Shown here one piece after another: positions 18,499-26,184 of a stretch of 64,000 bases of DNA. The position numbers and the translations under genes were made by a program. Origin of the DNA: JBAYSY01 sp041675885 (GTDB taxonomy: Bacteria; Pseudomonadota; Alphaproteobacteria; Rhodobacterales; Rhodobacteraceae); contig JBAYSY010000001.1 in assembly GCA_041675885.1 (NCBI GenBank), positions 95,619-159,618 of the forward strand. Reading direction: 5' to 3'. Below the pieces are notes generated by a model, which saw only the letters and a program-made list of their open reading frames with translations, did no database searches and had not been told where the DNA came from. The stretch's first letter is position 1. Each line of letters starts with the position of its first letter.

Positions 18499-18529
18499 TC
18501 TAATACGAGGTCGGTTAATGGGTGGATCA
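18499..18529 (-). promoter_or_regulatory. Candidate ECF sigma (RpoE-type) promoter of rpoH
   Basis: On the minus strand TGATCC (18524-18529) is followed after exactly 18 bases by TATTAGA (18499-18505). The known RpoE promoters of Rhodobacter sphaeroides have TGATCC, about 18 bases and a TAAGA-like -10. Transcription would begin about 40 bases before the rpoH start codon. The -35 part overlaps the first codons of cobU on the other strand. Confidence 0.5.
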
Positions 18530-19066
18530 CAACTCGGGCATAATCTGCCACCCCTCACACTTGTGATCGGCGGGGCGCGGTCGGGAAAATCCCGTTTCGC
18601 CGAAGGGCTGCTGCCCCCCGGGCGTCGCAGCTACATCGCCACCGCCGAGGCGTGGGACGAGGAGATGAAGGCCCGGATCGCCCGGCATCGTGCAGATCGG
18701 GGCGCCGACCGCGGCGGCGGCTGGGAGACGATCGAGGCCCCGCTCGACCTCGCGGGCGCGCTGGCGTCGCTGCGCGAAGGCGCGGCGCTCATTGATTGCG
18801 CGACGCTGTGGCTGTCGAACCACCTGCTCGCGGGCAGCGACCCGGCGGCGGAGACCCGGCGGCTGCTGGCGGCGCTCGATGCCTGCGCGGTGCCGGTGGT
18901 CGTCGTCTCGAACGAGGTCGGCTGGTCCATCGTGCCCGACAACGCGCTGGCGCGGGCGTTCCGCGACGCGCAGGGGCGGCTCAACCAGCGGCTGGCCGAG
19001 CGGGCCGACCGGGTGGTCGCGGTCATGGCCGGGCTGCCGCTGGTATTGAAGGAGGCGGCGAAATGA
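18518..19066 (+). CDS. cobU: Bifunctional adenosylcobinamide kinase / adenosylcobinamide-phosphate guanylyltransferase
   Basis: A 182-residue CobU/CobP, which phosphorylates adenosylcobinamide and then attaches GMP to give adenosylcobinamide-GDP in vitamin B12 assembly. The P-loop is GGARSGKSRFAE near the start; YIATAEAWDEEMKARIARH carries the guanylylated-histidine region; VVVVSNEVGWSIVPDNALAR and FRDAQGRLNQRLAERADRVV are family blocks. The start ATG 18518 begins the family-like sequence; an in-frame start at 18452 would run antisense through the rpoH promoter. The stop overlaps the next start (ATGA at 19063-19066). I see no cobalamin riboswitch upstream. Confidence 0.94.
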   Translation: MGGSQLGHNLPPLTLVIGGARSGKSRFAEGLLPPGRRSYIATAEAWDEEMKARIARHRADRGADRGGGWETIEAPLDLAGALASLREGAALIDCATLWLSNHLLAGSDPAAETRRLLAALDACAVPVVVVSNEVGWSIVPDNALARAFRDAQGRLNQRLAERADRVVAVMAGLPLVLKEAAK

Positions 19067-19641
19067 CCCGGTTCTGGTGGGTGCGCCACGGGCCGACGCA
19101 TCAGCGCGCCTTCACCGGCTGGCGCGACGTGCCCGCCGACCTTTCCGACCGTGCGCGGATCGCCCGGCTCGATGCGCATCTGCCGCAGGGCGCGGTTCTG
19201 GTGTCCTCGGACCTGATCCGCGCCCGCGCCACGGCGGACGTGCTGACGCAGGGGCGCGAACGCCTGCCCGACCTGCCCGGCCTGCGCGAGTTCGACTTCG
19301 GCCGCTGGGACGGGATGATGTTCGACGCGGTGGCGGCCGATTACCCCGATCTCAGCCGCGCCTATTGGGAGGCCCCCGGCGATATCGCCCCCCCCGGCGG
19401 CGAAAGCTGGAACGTGGCGGCGGCGCGGGTCGGCCGCGCGGTCGCGGCGCTGATCGCCGCCCATCCGGGCCGCGACATCGTGGCGGTGGCGCATCTGGGC
19501 GTGATCCTGACCCAGGTGCAGGCCGCGCTCGGCGTGCCCCCGGCCGAGGCGATCGGCCAGCCGATCGGCCCGTTGTCGGTGACCCGGATCGAGATCGACG
19601 GCCCCGCCCGCAGGCTGACCGCGGTGGACCACACCCCATAG
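19063..19641 (+). CDS. Histidine phosphatase family protein, probable alpha-ribazole phosphatase (CobC-like)
   Basis: A 192-residue phosphoglycerate-mutase-fold phosphatase. The catalytic RHG is in FWWVRHGPTHQRAFTGW at residues 7-9, the second conserved block is LREFDFGRWDGM near 76 and the second catalytic His is in VAVAHLGVIL near 145. Because it is translationally coupled to cobU (ATGA overlap), the likely job is removal of the 5'-phosphate from alpha-ribazole phosphate or adenosylcobalamin phosphate in the last steps of B12 synthesis. A general phosphatase role cannot be excluded, since this fold serves many substrates. No other cob genes are adjacent. Confidence 0.82.
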   Translation: MTRFWWVRHGPTHQRAFTGWRDVPADLSDRARIARLDAHLPQGAVLVSSDLIRARATADVLTQGRERLPDLPGLREFDFGRWDGMMFDAVAADYPDLSRAYWEAPGDIAPPGGESWNVAAARVGRAVAALIAAHPGRDIVAVAHLGVILTQVQAALGVPPAEAIGQPIGPLSVTRIEIDGPARRLTAVDHTP

Positions 19642-19734
19642 GCGGGGATGGATGCGGGGGGAAAATCCGGCGTGGAAACCTGCGAAAACCCGCTTGCCCC
19701 CGCCACGCACATCCGCTAATCACCCGCCCAGCGA

Positions 19735-19809
19735 GCGGGCGTAGCTCAGGGGTAGAGCATTACCTTGCCAAGGTAAGGGTCGTGAGTTCGAATCTCATCG
19801 CCCGCTCCA
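19735..19809 (+). tRNA. tRNA-Gly (anticodon GCC)
   Basis: The sequence folds as a standard cloverleaf: acceptor arm GCGGGCG paired with CGCCCGC, D-arm GCTC/GAGC, anticodon stem TTACC/GGTAA with loop TTGCCAA (anticodon GCC) and T-arm GTGAG-TTCGAAT-CTCAT. The discriminator is T and CCA is encoded at 19807-19809. It reads glycine codons GGC and GGU, which are heavily used here. Confidence 0.97.
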
Positions 19810-19909
19810 GAATCTTCCCATGATCCGACCGGCGGACACCGCCGATCCGGGGTGAACTCCGCCGGGATTCCGGCTATGGGCAGGACAGGCACAGCAACAG
19901 GAGACCGGG

Positions 19910-20614
19910 ATGGCGGAAGAAAAGGTCGCGCTGATCACCGCGGGCGGGTCGGGCATGGGGGCGGAAACCGCCCGGCTGCTTGCGGCGCAGGGCTATCGGG
20001 TCGGGGTGCTGTCGTCCTCGGGCAAGGGCGAGGCGCTGGCGGCGGAACTGGGCGGCGTCGGCATCACCGGCTCGAACCAGTCGGTCGCGGACCTTCAGAG
20101 GCTGGTCGATGCGGCAATGGAGCGCTGGGGCCGGATCGACGCGCTGGTGAACTCGGCCGGGCACGGGCCGCGCGCGCCGGTGCTGGAACTGACCGACGAG
20201 GACTGGCACCGCGGCATGGAGGTCTATCTGCTGAACGTGATCCGCCCGGTCCGCCTCGTCACCCCGGTGATGGAGGCGCAGGGCGGCGGCGCGATCGTCA
20301 ATATCTCCACCGCCTGGGCCTTCGAGCCCGCGGCGATGTTCCCGACCTCGGCGGTGTTCCGCGCCGGGCTCGCCAGCTTCACCAAACTGTTCGCCGATGC
20401 CCACGCGGCAAAAAACATCCGCATGAACAACGTGCTGCCGGGCTGGATCGACAGCCTGCCCGCGACCGAGGAGCGCCGCGACTCGGTGCCGATGGGCCGC
20501 TACGGCACCTCGGCTGAGATCGCGGCGACGGTCGCCTTCCTGCTCTCCGAGGGGGCGGGCTACATCACCGGCCAGAACCTGCGGGTGGACGGCGGGCTGA
20601 TGCGTTCGGTGTGA
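19910..20614 (+). CDS. Short-chain dehydrogenase/reductase-fold protein with atypical active site
   Basis: A 234-residue Rossmann-fold SDR. The cofactor motif is present as ITAGGSGMGAETARLL (TGxxxGxG-like) and NSAGHGPRAP replaces NNAG. The serine block is VNISTAWAFEP, but the usual YxxxK is missing: the aligned stretch reads TSAVFRAGL, with Thr for Tyr and Phe for Lys. The family-like end NNVLPGWIDSLP and ITGQNLRVDGGLMRSV is intact. ATG 19910 has AGGAGACCGGG just upstream. It stands alone between the tRNA and a strong hairpin. It may bind a nucleotide without normal oxidoreductase chemistry, or be a divergent enzyme; the fold is sure, the reaction is not. Confidence 0.85.
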   Translation: MAEEKVALITAGGSGMGAETARLLAAQGYRVGVLSSSGKGEALAAELGGVGITGSNQSVADLQRLVDAAMERWGRIDALVNSAGHGPRAPVLELTDEDWHRGMEVYLLNVIRPVRLVTPVMEAQGGGAIVNISTAWAFEPAAMFPTSAVFRAGLASFTKLFADAHAAKNIRMNNVLPGWIDSLPATEERRDSVPMGRYGTSAEIAATVAFLLSEGAGYITGQNLRVDGGLMRSV

Positions 20615-20648
20615 GAGACCGTTCGAGCCTTCTACTCGAACGATCTCT
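20614..20648. terminator. Bidirectional hairpin between convergent genes
   Basis: AGAGACCGTTCGAG (20614-20627) pairs with CTCGAACGATCTCT (20635-20648) over 13 of 14 positions with a 7-base loop. It starts at the SDR stop codon and lies before the convergent GNAT gene, so it probably ends both transcripts. The same core AGAGACCGTTCGAG recurs at 51198-51216. Confidence 0.7.
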
Positions 20649-20656
20649 GAGCGGTC

Positions 20657-20944
20657 TCACCGGTCCAGCACGTCGGCCCATTCGGGGTGCCGACGGAACT
20701 GCGCGGCGGCAAAGGGGCAGAGCGGCAGGATCCTCAGCCCCTCGGCCCGCGCATCCTCGACCGCGCGTGCCACCAGCGCCAGGCCCACGCCCATGCCGCG
20801 ATACTCGTCGGGCACGCCGGTATGGTCGAGGATGATCCGCTCCGTCCCCGCGCGCGAATAAGTCAGCTCCGCTTCGGGTCCGTCCTCGGTGGCGCGGGCG
20901 GTGTAGCGGCCCTTGCTTCCGTTATCCTCGCGTTCGATCTGCAT
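20657..20944 (-). CDS. Small GNAT-like N-acetyltransferase (NATD1/YjdJ type)
   Basis: A 95-residue protein of the short GNAT subgroup related to human NATD1 and bacterial YjdJ. It shows the beta strands AELTYSRAGTERIILDHTGV and the acetyl-CoA loop VPDEYRGMGVGLALVARAVE, then LRILPLCPFAAAQFRRHPEW, the usual conserved end. The start is ATG 20944, with AAGGAG about 8 bases upstream; a TTG 15 bases further upstream would absorb that site. It ends 13 bases before the hydrolase gene's coding end and is transcribed with it or from its own promoter. Substrate unknown. Confidence 0.85.
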   Translation of the reverse strand: MQIEREDNGSKGRYTARATEDGPEAELTYSRAGTERIILDHTGVPDEYRGMGVGLALVARAVEDARAEGLRILPLCPFAAAQFRRHPEWADVLDR

Positions 20945-20955
20945 GTCTCGCTCCT

Positions 20956-21600
20956 TCAACGGTTCAGCCGGGCACGCAGCGCGGCGATGTCGTCCTGCAT
21001 CACCCCATGGCCCGCGCCGGGGTGGGGGTGGAATTCGACCGCGGCCCCCAGCGCCGCGAACACTTCGGCGCTTTCGCGGGCGCGGGCCAGCGGGATGTGC
21101 GGGTCGCGTTCATGCACCGAAAGCCAGACCTGCGCCCCGTCGAGATCGCCGTCATAGTCGAACCGCTTGCGCCGCTGGCCGTAAAGCGCCGGGTCGGGCG
21201 TGTCCGAGGCATCGCCGGTGCCCACCAGCCCACCGGAAAAGGCGAGGAGCCCGGCCAGCCCGGCGCCTTCGCGGGCAAAGGCTTCGGCGGCCAGACAGGC
21301 CCCCTGGCTGAACCCGCCAAGCCAGATCCGCCCGCGCGCCAGCCCCTCGGTTTCCAGCGCCGCCACCGCCTCGCGCACCGCCGCGAGACCCTGTTCCACG
21401 AAAGGCTCCATCTGCGCGGCGGGGGCGAGGAAACTCGTGGGCCACCAGGAATGGCCCGGCGCCTCGGGCGCGATGGCGGCGATCTCCGGCAGCCCGGCAT
21501 GGGCCGGCAGCGACAGGATATCCGCCGCCGTGCCCCCGCGCCCGTGCAGCAGCACCAGCCCGGCCGAGGCCCGCGAGACAGGGGCGCCCGCGCGGATCAC
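20956..21600 (-). CDS. Alpha/beta hydrolase, phospholipase/carboxylesterase family (MhqD-like)
   Basis: A 214-residue serine hydrolase. LVLLHGRGGTAADIL forms the oxyanion region, the nucleophile elbow is LGGFSQGACLA (Ser near residue 99), the acid is the Asp in SVHERDPHIPL and the His is in PGAGHGVMQDD. The start is GTG at 21598-21600, which overlaps the stop of the dioxygenase (GTGA on the minus strand). In Bacillus the mhq operons pair just such a hydrolase (MhqD) with a ring-cleaving dioxygenase (MhqO/MhqE) in quinone detoxification. The same pairing here supports a role with aromatic or quinone compounds. Confidence 0.88.
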   Translation of the reverse strand: MIRAGAPVSRASAGLVLLHGRGGTAADILSLPAHAGLPEIAAIAPEAPGHSWWPTSFLAPAAQMEPFVEQGLAAVREAVAALETEGLARGRIWLGGFSQGACLAAEAFAREGAGLAGLLAFSGGLVGTGDASDTPDPALYGQRRKRFDYDGDLDGAQVWLSVHERDPHIPLARARESAEVFAALGAAVEFHPHPGAGHGVMQDDIAALRARLNR

Positions 21601-22517
21601 GCAGGCACCTTCAAGGGCGGCAGCACCCGTTCGATCTTCTCGCGCTGCGATTCGTATTGCGGCGGCAGCTTGAGCGCCTGCCCCAGCGTCTCCACCGGCT
21701 CATCGACGACGAAGCCGGGCGGGTCGGTGGCGATCTCGAACAGCACACCGCCCGGCTCGCGGAAGTAGATCGCGTTGAAATACTGCCGGTCTATCACCGG
21801 GGTCGTCGGGTGCCCGGCGCTGGCCAGCCGCTCATGCCATTCCAGTTGCTCGTCATCCGTGCGCGCCCGGAAGGCGACGTGGTGGATCGTCCCCGCCCCC
21901 GGCCGCCCGATCGAGGGCGCGTCCGAGCGGATCAGGTCGATCACGTTGCCCCGCTCGGCCCCCGGCGCGATCAGCCGCTGGCGTTCAACCCCGCCCGTGG
22001 TCTCGCTGCCGCCGTCCCGATAGCCGAACACGTCCGTAAGCAACCGCGCCGTCGCCGCCGGATCGCGTTCCCACAGCGTGACCGAATGGAACCCGTCGAG
22101 CGGCTCGCCGCTCTCGCGGTCCGTCTCGACCAACTCGACCGGCGCCCCGTCCGGGTCGCGCAAAGTGATGACCCGCGCGCCGAACCGCTCCCCGGGCCCG
22201 TCGAAATCGACCGCATCCAGCGCCAGCCGCTCCATCCAGCCGTCGAAGCCACCCTTCGGCACCGCATAGGCATAGGCGCTGGCCATGCCCGGCCCGGCCC
22301 GGCCGGGGCCCGCGTTGACGAAGGGAAAGGAGGTCAGGATCGTGCCGGGACTGCCCGCCCGGTCGCCGTAATAGAGGTGATAGGTGTCGGGCGCGTCGAA
22401 GTTCACCGTCCGCTTCACCAGCCGCTGCCGCAGCCTGCCGGTGAAGAAATCAAGGTTCTCCTGCGCCGGGCCGGAGATCGCGGTGACGTGGTGAATGCCG
22501 GGGATCGTGGTGGCCAT
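21597..22517 (-). CDS. Ring-cleaving dioxygenase, VOC superfamily (MhqO/LinE-like)
   Basis: A 306-residue extradiol-type dioxygenase built of two glyoxalase (VOC) modules. Metal histidines sit in GIHHVTAISG near the start and TIHHVAFRAR near residue 215; the glutamate ligand is in GGVLFEIATDPPGF near 260. FHSVTLWERDP begins the second half. These enzymes open hydroquinone rings with iron and oxygen. ATG 22517 begins the family-like sequence. It is co-translated with the hydrolase. A palindrome TGTGCG-N4-CGCACA at 22614-22629, about 100 bases upstream, is a possible operator. Confidence 0.9.
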   Translation of the reverse strand: MATTIPGIHHVTAISGPAQENLDFFTGRLRQRLVKRTVNFDAPDTYHLYYGDRAGSPGTILTSFPFVNAGPGRAGPGMASAYAYAVPKGGFDGWMERLALDAVDFDGPGERFGARVITLRDPDGAPVELVETDRESGEPLDGFHSVTLWERDPAATARLLTDVFGYRDGGSETTGGVERQRLIAPGAERGNVIDLIRSDAPSIGRPGAGTIHHVAFRARTDDEQLEWHERLASAGHPTTPVIDRQYFNAIYFREPGGVLFEIATDPPGFVVDEPVETLGQALKLPPQYESQREKIERVLPPLKVPA

Positions 22518-22613
22518 CAGTGGTCCTCCGTTTCCATGCGCCGCCGGGGCGGCCTGATGGACCCAATGTAGATGTGCGGCGGAGAATGGAAACAGCGAAA
22601 CCTGCCGGGCAGA

Positions 22614-22629
22614 TGTGCGTTTGCGCACA
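22614..22629. promoter_or_regulatory. Perfect palindrome upstream of the dioxygenase-hydrolase pair
   Basis: TGTGCG (22614-22619) and CGCACA (22624-22629) form a perfect inverted repeat with 4 bases between. It lies 97 bases upstream of the MhqO-like start codon, in a typical regulator-site position. The regulator is not in the window, so this is only a candidate. Confidence 0.4.
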
Positions 22630-22642
22630 GGAGGCGCCATCC

Positions 22643-22670
22643 CCGGTAGGGTGGGCAATCTGCCCACCGC
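22643..22670. repeat. GGTGGGCAATCTGCCCACC hairpin (family 2 related)
   Basis: GTGGGCA/TGCCCAC forms a stem of 7 pairs at 22650-22668. Similar GGTGGGC and GCCCACC arms occur in the longer elements at 13440-13620 and 32186-32345. The rest of the 248-base gap 22518-22765 holds nothing else that I recognise as coding. Confidence 0.5.
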
Positions 22671-22765
22671 CCCCTCGGTCAAGACGCAGGGAGGTGCAGC
22701 GGCCCGAGGAATGTCGGGCGCGGGCCTCCCCGCCCTCTTCTGTCAAAGCCCCCCGGAGGGTATCG

Positions 22766-23155
22766 TCAGGACATCCGGCGCTGGTCGATGACCACACCCT
22801 GCGGCTGCCCTTGCGGCTGGGCCATGCCCATGATCTTCATATCCCGCAACAGGGCGACCGCGGTATCTTCGTTGAACCGGCTTGTCCTTCCCCAGACGGT
22901 GAAGATTTCGACCAGCCACCAGACGCCGAAACCGCCGATGGTCAGCCAATAGACCAGCCCCAGGACGATCCTGTCTTCAAAGAAGAAATGGATGGGAAAG
23001 AAGATCGCAAGGAGTCCGAGGATCACCTTGTTGCGCCGTTTGCGGCCGTATTCCTCCTCGAACACCGCCTGTTGCTCCTGCGGCATCTGCCCCAGGGCAT
23101 TGCGGACGCTGGACGGCAGTTGCCGCACCACGGTTGGCTTGGCGTGCAATGACAT
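22766..23155 (-). CDS. TM2-like small membrane protein
   Basis: A 129-residue protein with two adjacent hydrophobic helices at about residues 45-62 (VILGLLAIFFPIHFFFED) and 66-84 (VLGLVYWLTIGGFGVWWLVE). The pattern of a Lys before the first helix, a short turn, a Gly-rich second helix ending in W-x-x-x-E and a following FNEDTAVALLRDMKIMG resembles TM2-domain proteins, though the first helix lacks the full glycine set. ATG 23155 has GGGAG upstream; an ATG 30 bases further upstream is possible. The gene is divergent from an XRE regulator across an AT-rich 125-base gap, which may therefore control it. Function unknown. Confidence 0.72.
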   Translation of the reverse strand: MSLHAKPTVVRQLPSSVRNALGQMPQEQQAVFEEEYGRKRRNKVILGLLAIFFPIHFFFEDRIVLGLVYWLTIGGFGVWWLVEIFTVWGRTSRFNEDTAVALLRDMKIMGMAQPQGQPQGVVIDQRRMS

Positions 23156-23234
23156 GATCGCTCCCGGATTCATCCACTCGTGCATCTTTCAACACAACTA
23201 CCATCCAACGATATCAGTTTGAAGTGAAAATAAT

Positions 23235-23244
23235 ATCTATAGAT
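23235..23244. promoter_or_regulatory. AT-rich palindrome in divergent promoter gap
   Basis: ATCTATAGAT is a perfect 10-base palindrome inside the very AT-rich gap 23156-23280 between the TM2-like gene and the XRE regulator gene. It is a natural candidate for an operator of that regulator, or part of overlapping promoters. Confidence 0.35.
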
Positions 23245-23280
23245 GTTTTAACGCAATAAAACTCATCCCATCAGATAAGG

Positions 23281-23643
23281 ATGAGCACACGAGAGAAAGC
23301 CAGGGCACAAGCGGAGGGGTTTGCCGGTCGCCTCAAGGCGGCACGGCGGCAGGCCGGGCTGACGCAGGAGGAGTTGAGCAACCTTGCCGATCTGGCGCCC
23401 GTCACCCTGAGCAAGCTGGAAACCGGGGTGAACAGGCCGACATTCGAGATTTTCATCGCGCTGGCCCATGCGCTTCAGACCTCTCCCAACTACCTGACGG
23501 GCTGGGGTGATGAAGCCGGGCAGGACGATGCAAGCGCCGAAAAGCGCCTGCTGATCAATCGGTTGATCCTCGTATGCGAAGGGCTGCCGACGAGTTGGAT
23601 CAAGCAGATCACCGGCATCGCCGAAAAGGCGGCGCGACCCTGA
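23281..23643 (+). CDS. XRE-family transcriptional regulator
   Basis: A 120-residue regulator with an N-terminal helix-turn-helix: FAGRLKAARRQAGLTQEELS, then LADLAPVTLSKLETGVNRPT as the recognition region and FEIFIALAHALQTSPNYLTG. The last 40 residues (ASAEKRLLINRLILVCEGLP) are a small helical C-terminal domain. The only start in frame with the domain is ATG 23281; the ribosome site is weak (AAGG directly against the ATG). It stands alone, divergent from the TM2-like gene and convergent with gyrB. Similar solitary XRE genes are often found on mobile or defence elements, but no such neighbour is seen. Confidence 0.85.
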   Translation: MSTREKARAQAEGFAGRLKAARRQAGLTQEELSNLADLAPVTLSKLETGVNRPTFEIFIALAHALQTSPNYLTGWGDEAGQDDASAEKRLLINRLILVCEGLPTSWIKQITGIAEKAARP

Positions 23644-23667
23644 TCCCTTGCGGGAGTCCCCCCCCCC

Positions 23668-26103
23668 TCAGAAGTCGAGGTTCTCGACCGACAGCGCGTT
23701 CTGCTGGATGAACTCGCGCCGCGGCTCCACCACGTCGCCCATCAGCTTGGTGAAGATGTCGTCCGCCTCGGCCAGATCGTCGATCTTCACCTGCAACAGC
23801 GTCCGTGCCTCGGGGTCCAGCGTGGTTTCCCAGAGCTGGTCGGGGTTCATCTCGCCCAGGCCCTTGTAGCGTTGCAGCGACAGGCCCTTCTCGCCCTCGG
23901 CCAGCACCGCGTCCAGCAGATCGCCCGGCCCGTGGATCGGCTGCTCGCGCTCCTTGCGCACCAGCCGGGCGGGGCCGCCATAGGTTTCCGCCAGGCTGTC
24001 GGTAAGGGTGGCAAGCCTGCGCGCCTCGCCCGAGCGCAGCACCGGACCGTCGAGCACCCGCACTTCCTCGACCCCGCGCAACATCCGGCTGAAGCGCAGC
24101 CCGTGGTCGTCGGTCGGCCGGCCGGTCCAGCCGCGTTCATATTCCGCCGCCACCAGATCGAGCCGCTTTGCCACCGCATCGGCCACGCCCTGCGCATCGG
24201 CATCGACCCGCCCGGCGACCAGCGCCCCGGCGATCGCCGCCTGTTCAAGGACATGCTGCGGGTAATTGGTCGGGAATGTCTGAAGGATCCGCCGCACCAG
24301 CCGCGCTTCCTCGATCACGCGGGCCAGATCGGCGCCGCCGATCTCCTCGCCCGAGCCGAGCCGCAGCACCGCGCCCTCGCCCCCCATCTCGACCAGGTAA
24401 TCCTCAAGCGCGGCCTGATCCTTGAGATAGACCTCCGACCGGCCCCGCGTCACCTTGTAGAGCGGCGGCTGGGCGATGTAGATATGCCCCTGCTCGATCA
24501 GTTGCGGCATCTGCCGGAAGAAGAACGTCAGCAGCAGCGTGCGGATATGCGCGCCGTCCACGTCGGCGTCGGTCATGATGACGATCTTGTGGTAGCGCAG
24601 CTTCGAGATGTCGAATTCGTCGCGGCCGATCCCGGTCCCGAGCGCGGTGATCAGGGTGCCGATCTCCTGCGACGAGAGCATCCGGTCGAACCGCGCCCGT
24701 TCCACGTTCAGGATCTTGCCGCGGAGCGGCAGCACCGCCTGGTTGGCGCGGCTCCGCCCCTGTTTCGCCGACCCCCCGGCCGAGTCGCCCTCGACCAGGA
24801 ACAGTTCCGACTTGGCCGGATCGCGCTCCTGACAGTCGGCCAGCTTGCCGGGCAGCGAGGCCACGTCGAGCGCGGTCTTGCGCCGGGTCAGTTCGCGCGC
24901 CTTGCGCGCCGCCTCGCGCGCCAGCGCCGCCTCGATGATCTTGCCGACGATCACCTTCGCGTGCTGGGGGTTCTCCTCGAACCACTCGGCCAGCTTCTCG
25001 TTCACCAGGTTCTCGACCGCCGGGCGCACCTCCGAGGAGACCAGCTTGTCCTTGGTCTGGCTGGAGAATTTCGGATCGGGCACCTTGACCGAAAGCACGC
25101 AGGTCAGCCCCTCGCGCGCGTCGTCGCCGGTGAAGTTCACCTTCTCCTTCTTGGCGATGCCCGACGACTGCGCGTAGTTGTTGATCGTCCGCGTCAGCGC
25201 GCCGCGAAAGCCCGCCAGATGGGTGCCGCCGTCGCGCTGCGGGATGTTGTTGGTGAAGGGCAGCACGGTTTCATGGTAGCTGTCGTTCCACCACATCGCC
25301 ACCTCGACGCCGATCCCGTCGCGCTCGCCGACCATATAGACCGGCTCGGCCATCACCGGGGTCTTGGAGCGGTCGAGGTAGCGCACGAACTCGCGCACGC
25401 CGCCTTCGTAGAACAGTTCGGTCCGCAGCGGTTCGGCCGGCCGCAGGTCTTCCAGCACGATCCGCACGCCGGAGTTCAGGAACGCCAGTTCCCGCAACCG
25501 GCTTTCCAGCGTCTTGAACACGTAGTCGAGGTTCGAGAAGGTGCCCGTCGGGTGGTTGGTCTTGGCCGAGGCAAGGAAACGCACCTCGGTCCCCTTCCGG
25601 CCCCCGGCGTCGCCGACCACCCGCAGATGCTCCACCGTCTCGCCGTTCTCGAAGCGGACGAAATGTTCCTTGTCGTCGCGCCAGATCCGCAGTTCCAGCC
25701 AGTCGGACAATGCGTTCACCACCGACACGCCGACCCCGTGCAGCCCCCCCGACACCTTGTAGGAGTTGCTGTCGAACTTCCCCCCGGCGTGAAGCTGGGT
25801 CATGATGACCTCGGCGGCCGAGACCCCCTCCTCGGCGTGGATATCCACCGGGATGCCGCGACCGTTGTCGCGCACCGAAACCGAGGAATCGGCGTGGATC
25901 GTGACGCTTACCTCGGTGGCGTGCCCGGCCAGCGCCTCGTCGATGCCGTTGTCCACGACCTCGGTCACCATGTGGTGCAGGCCCGAACCGTCGTCGGTGT
26001 CGCCGATATACATGCCGGGCCGTTTGCGGACAGCCTCCAGCCCCTTGAGAACCTTGATGGATTCAGCACCGTATTCGTCGATTTTCTGGGCGGCTTCGGC
26101 CAT
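23668..26103 (-). CDS. gyrB: DNA gyrase subunit B
   Basis: An 811-residue GyrB, the ATPase subunit of gyrase that drives negative supercoiling with GyrA. The GHKL ATPase domain has EVVDNGIDEALAGHA, VRDNGRGIPVDIH and GGLHGVGVSVVNALS; the transducer follows; the TOPRIM domain has LVEGDSAGGSAKQGRSR and MTDADVDGAHIRTLLLTFFF; the C-terminus ends FIQQNALSVENLDF. The start is ATG 26103 (MAEAAQKIDEYG); an upstream in-frame start would include the promoter. A good housekeeping promoter is at 26132-26160. It lies downstream of dnaA-dnaN-recF with two small genes between. Confidence 0.98.
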   Translation of the reverse strand: MAEAAQKIDEYGAESIKVLKGLEAVRKRPGMYIGDTDDGSGLHHMVTEVVDNGIDEALAGHATEVSVTIHADSSVSVRDNGRGIPVDIHAEEGVSAAEVIMTQLHAGGKFDSNSYKVSGGLHGVGVSVVNALSDWLELRIWRDDKEHFVRFENGETVEHLRVVGDAGGRKGTEVRFLASAKTNHPTGTFSNLDYVFKTLESRLRELAFLNSGVRIVLEDLRPAEPLRTELFYEGGVREFVRYLDRSKTPVMAEPVYMVGERDGIGVEVAMWWNDSYHETVLPFTNNIPQRDGGTHLAGFRGALTRTINNYAQSSGIAKKEKVNFTGDDAREGLTCVLSVKVPDPKFSSQTKDKLVSSEVRPAVENLVNEKLAEWFEENPQHAKVIVGKIIEAALAREAARKARELTRRKTALDVASLPGKLADCQERDPAKSELFLVEGDSAGGSAKQGRSRANQAVLPLRGKILNVERARFDRMLSSQEIGTLITALGTGIGRDEFDISKLRYHKIVIMTDADVDGAHIRTLLLTFFFRQMPQLIEQGHIYIAQPPLYKVTRGRSEVYLKDQAALEDYLVEMGGEGAVLRLGSGEEIGGADLARVIEEARLVRRILQTFPTNYPQHVLEQAAIAGALVAGRVDADAQGVADAVAKRLDLVAAEYERGWTGRPTDDHGLRFSRMLRGVEEVRVLDGPVLRSGEARRLATLTDSLAETYGGPARLVRKEREQPIHGPGDLLDAVLAEGEKGLSLQRYKGLGEMNPDQLWETTLDPEARTLLQVKIDDLAEADDIFTKLMGDVVEPRREFIQQNALSVENLDF

Positions 26104-26131
26104 GCGGATCAGTCCTTTGAAATTCCTGCGT

Positions 26132-26160
26132 CTTATACGGGGTCGGGCCGGGATTGTCAC
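26132..26160 (-). promoter_or_regulatory. Probable sigma-70 promoter of gyrB
   Basis: On the minus strand GTGACA (26155-26160) and TATAAG (26132-26137) are exactly 17 bases apart, close to the TTGACA-17-TATAAT consensus. It sits between the stop of the LysE-type gene and gyrB, so gyrB can be transcribed independently of recF. Confidence 0.65.
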
Positions 26161-26184
26161 GCCTCGGACACAAGTTTCAGGGGG

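Noticed and set aside
18454..18517. Cobalamin riboswitch before cobU
   Set aside because: The space is too short and lacks the B12-box pattern; it carries the rpoH promoter instead.
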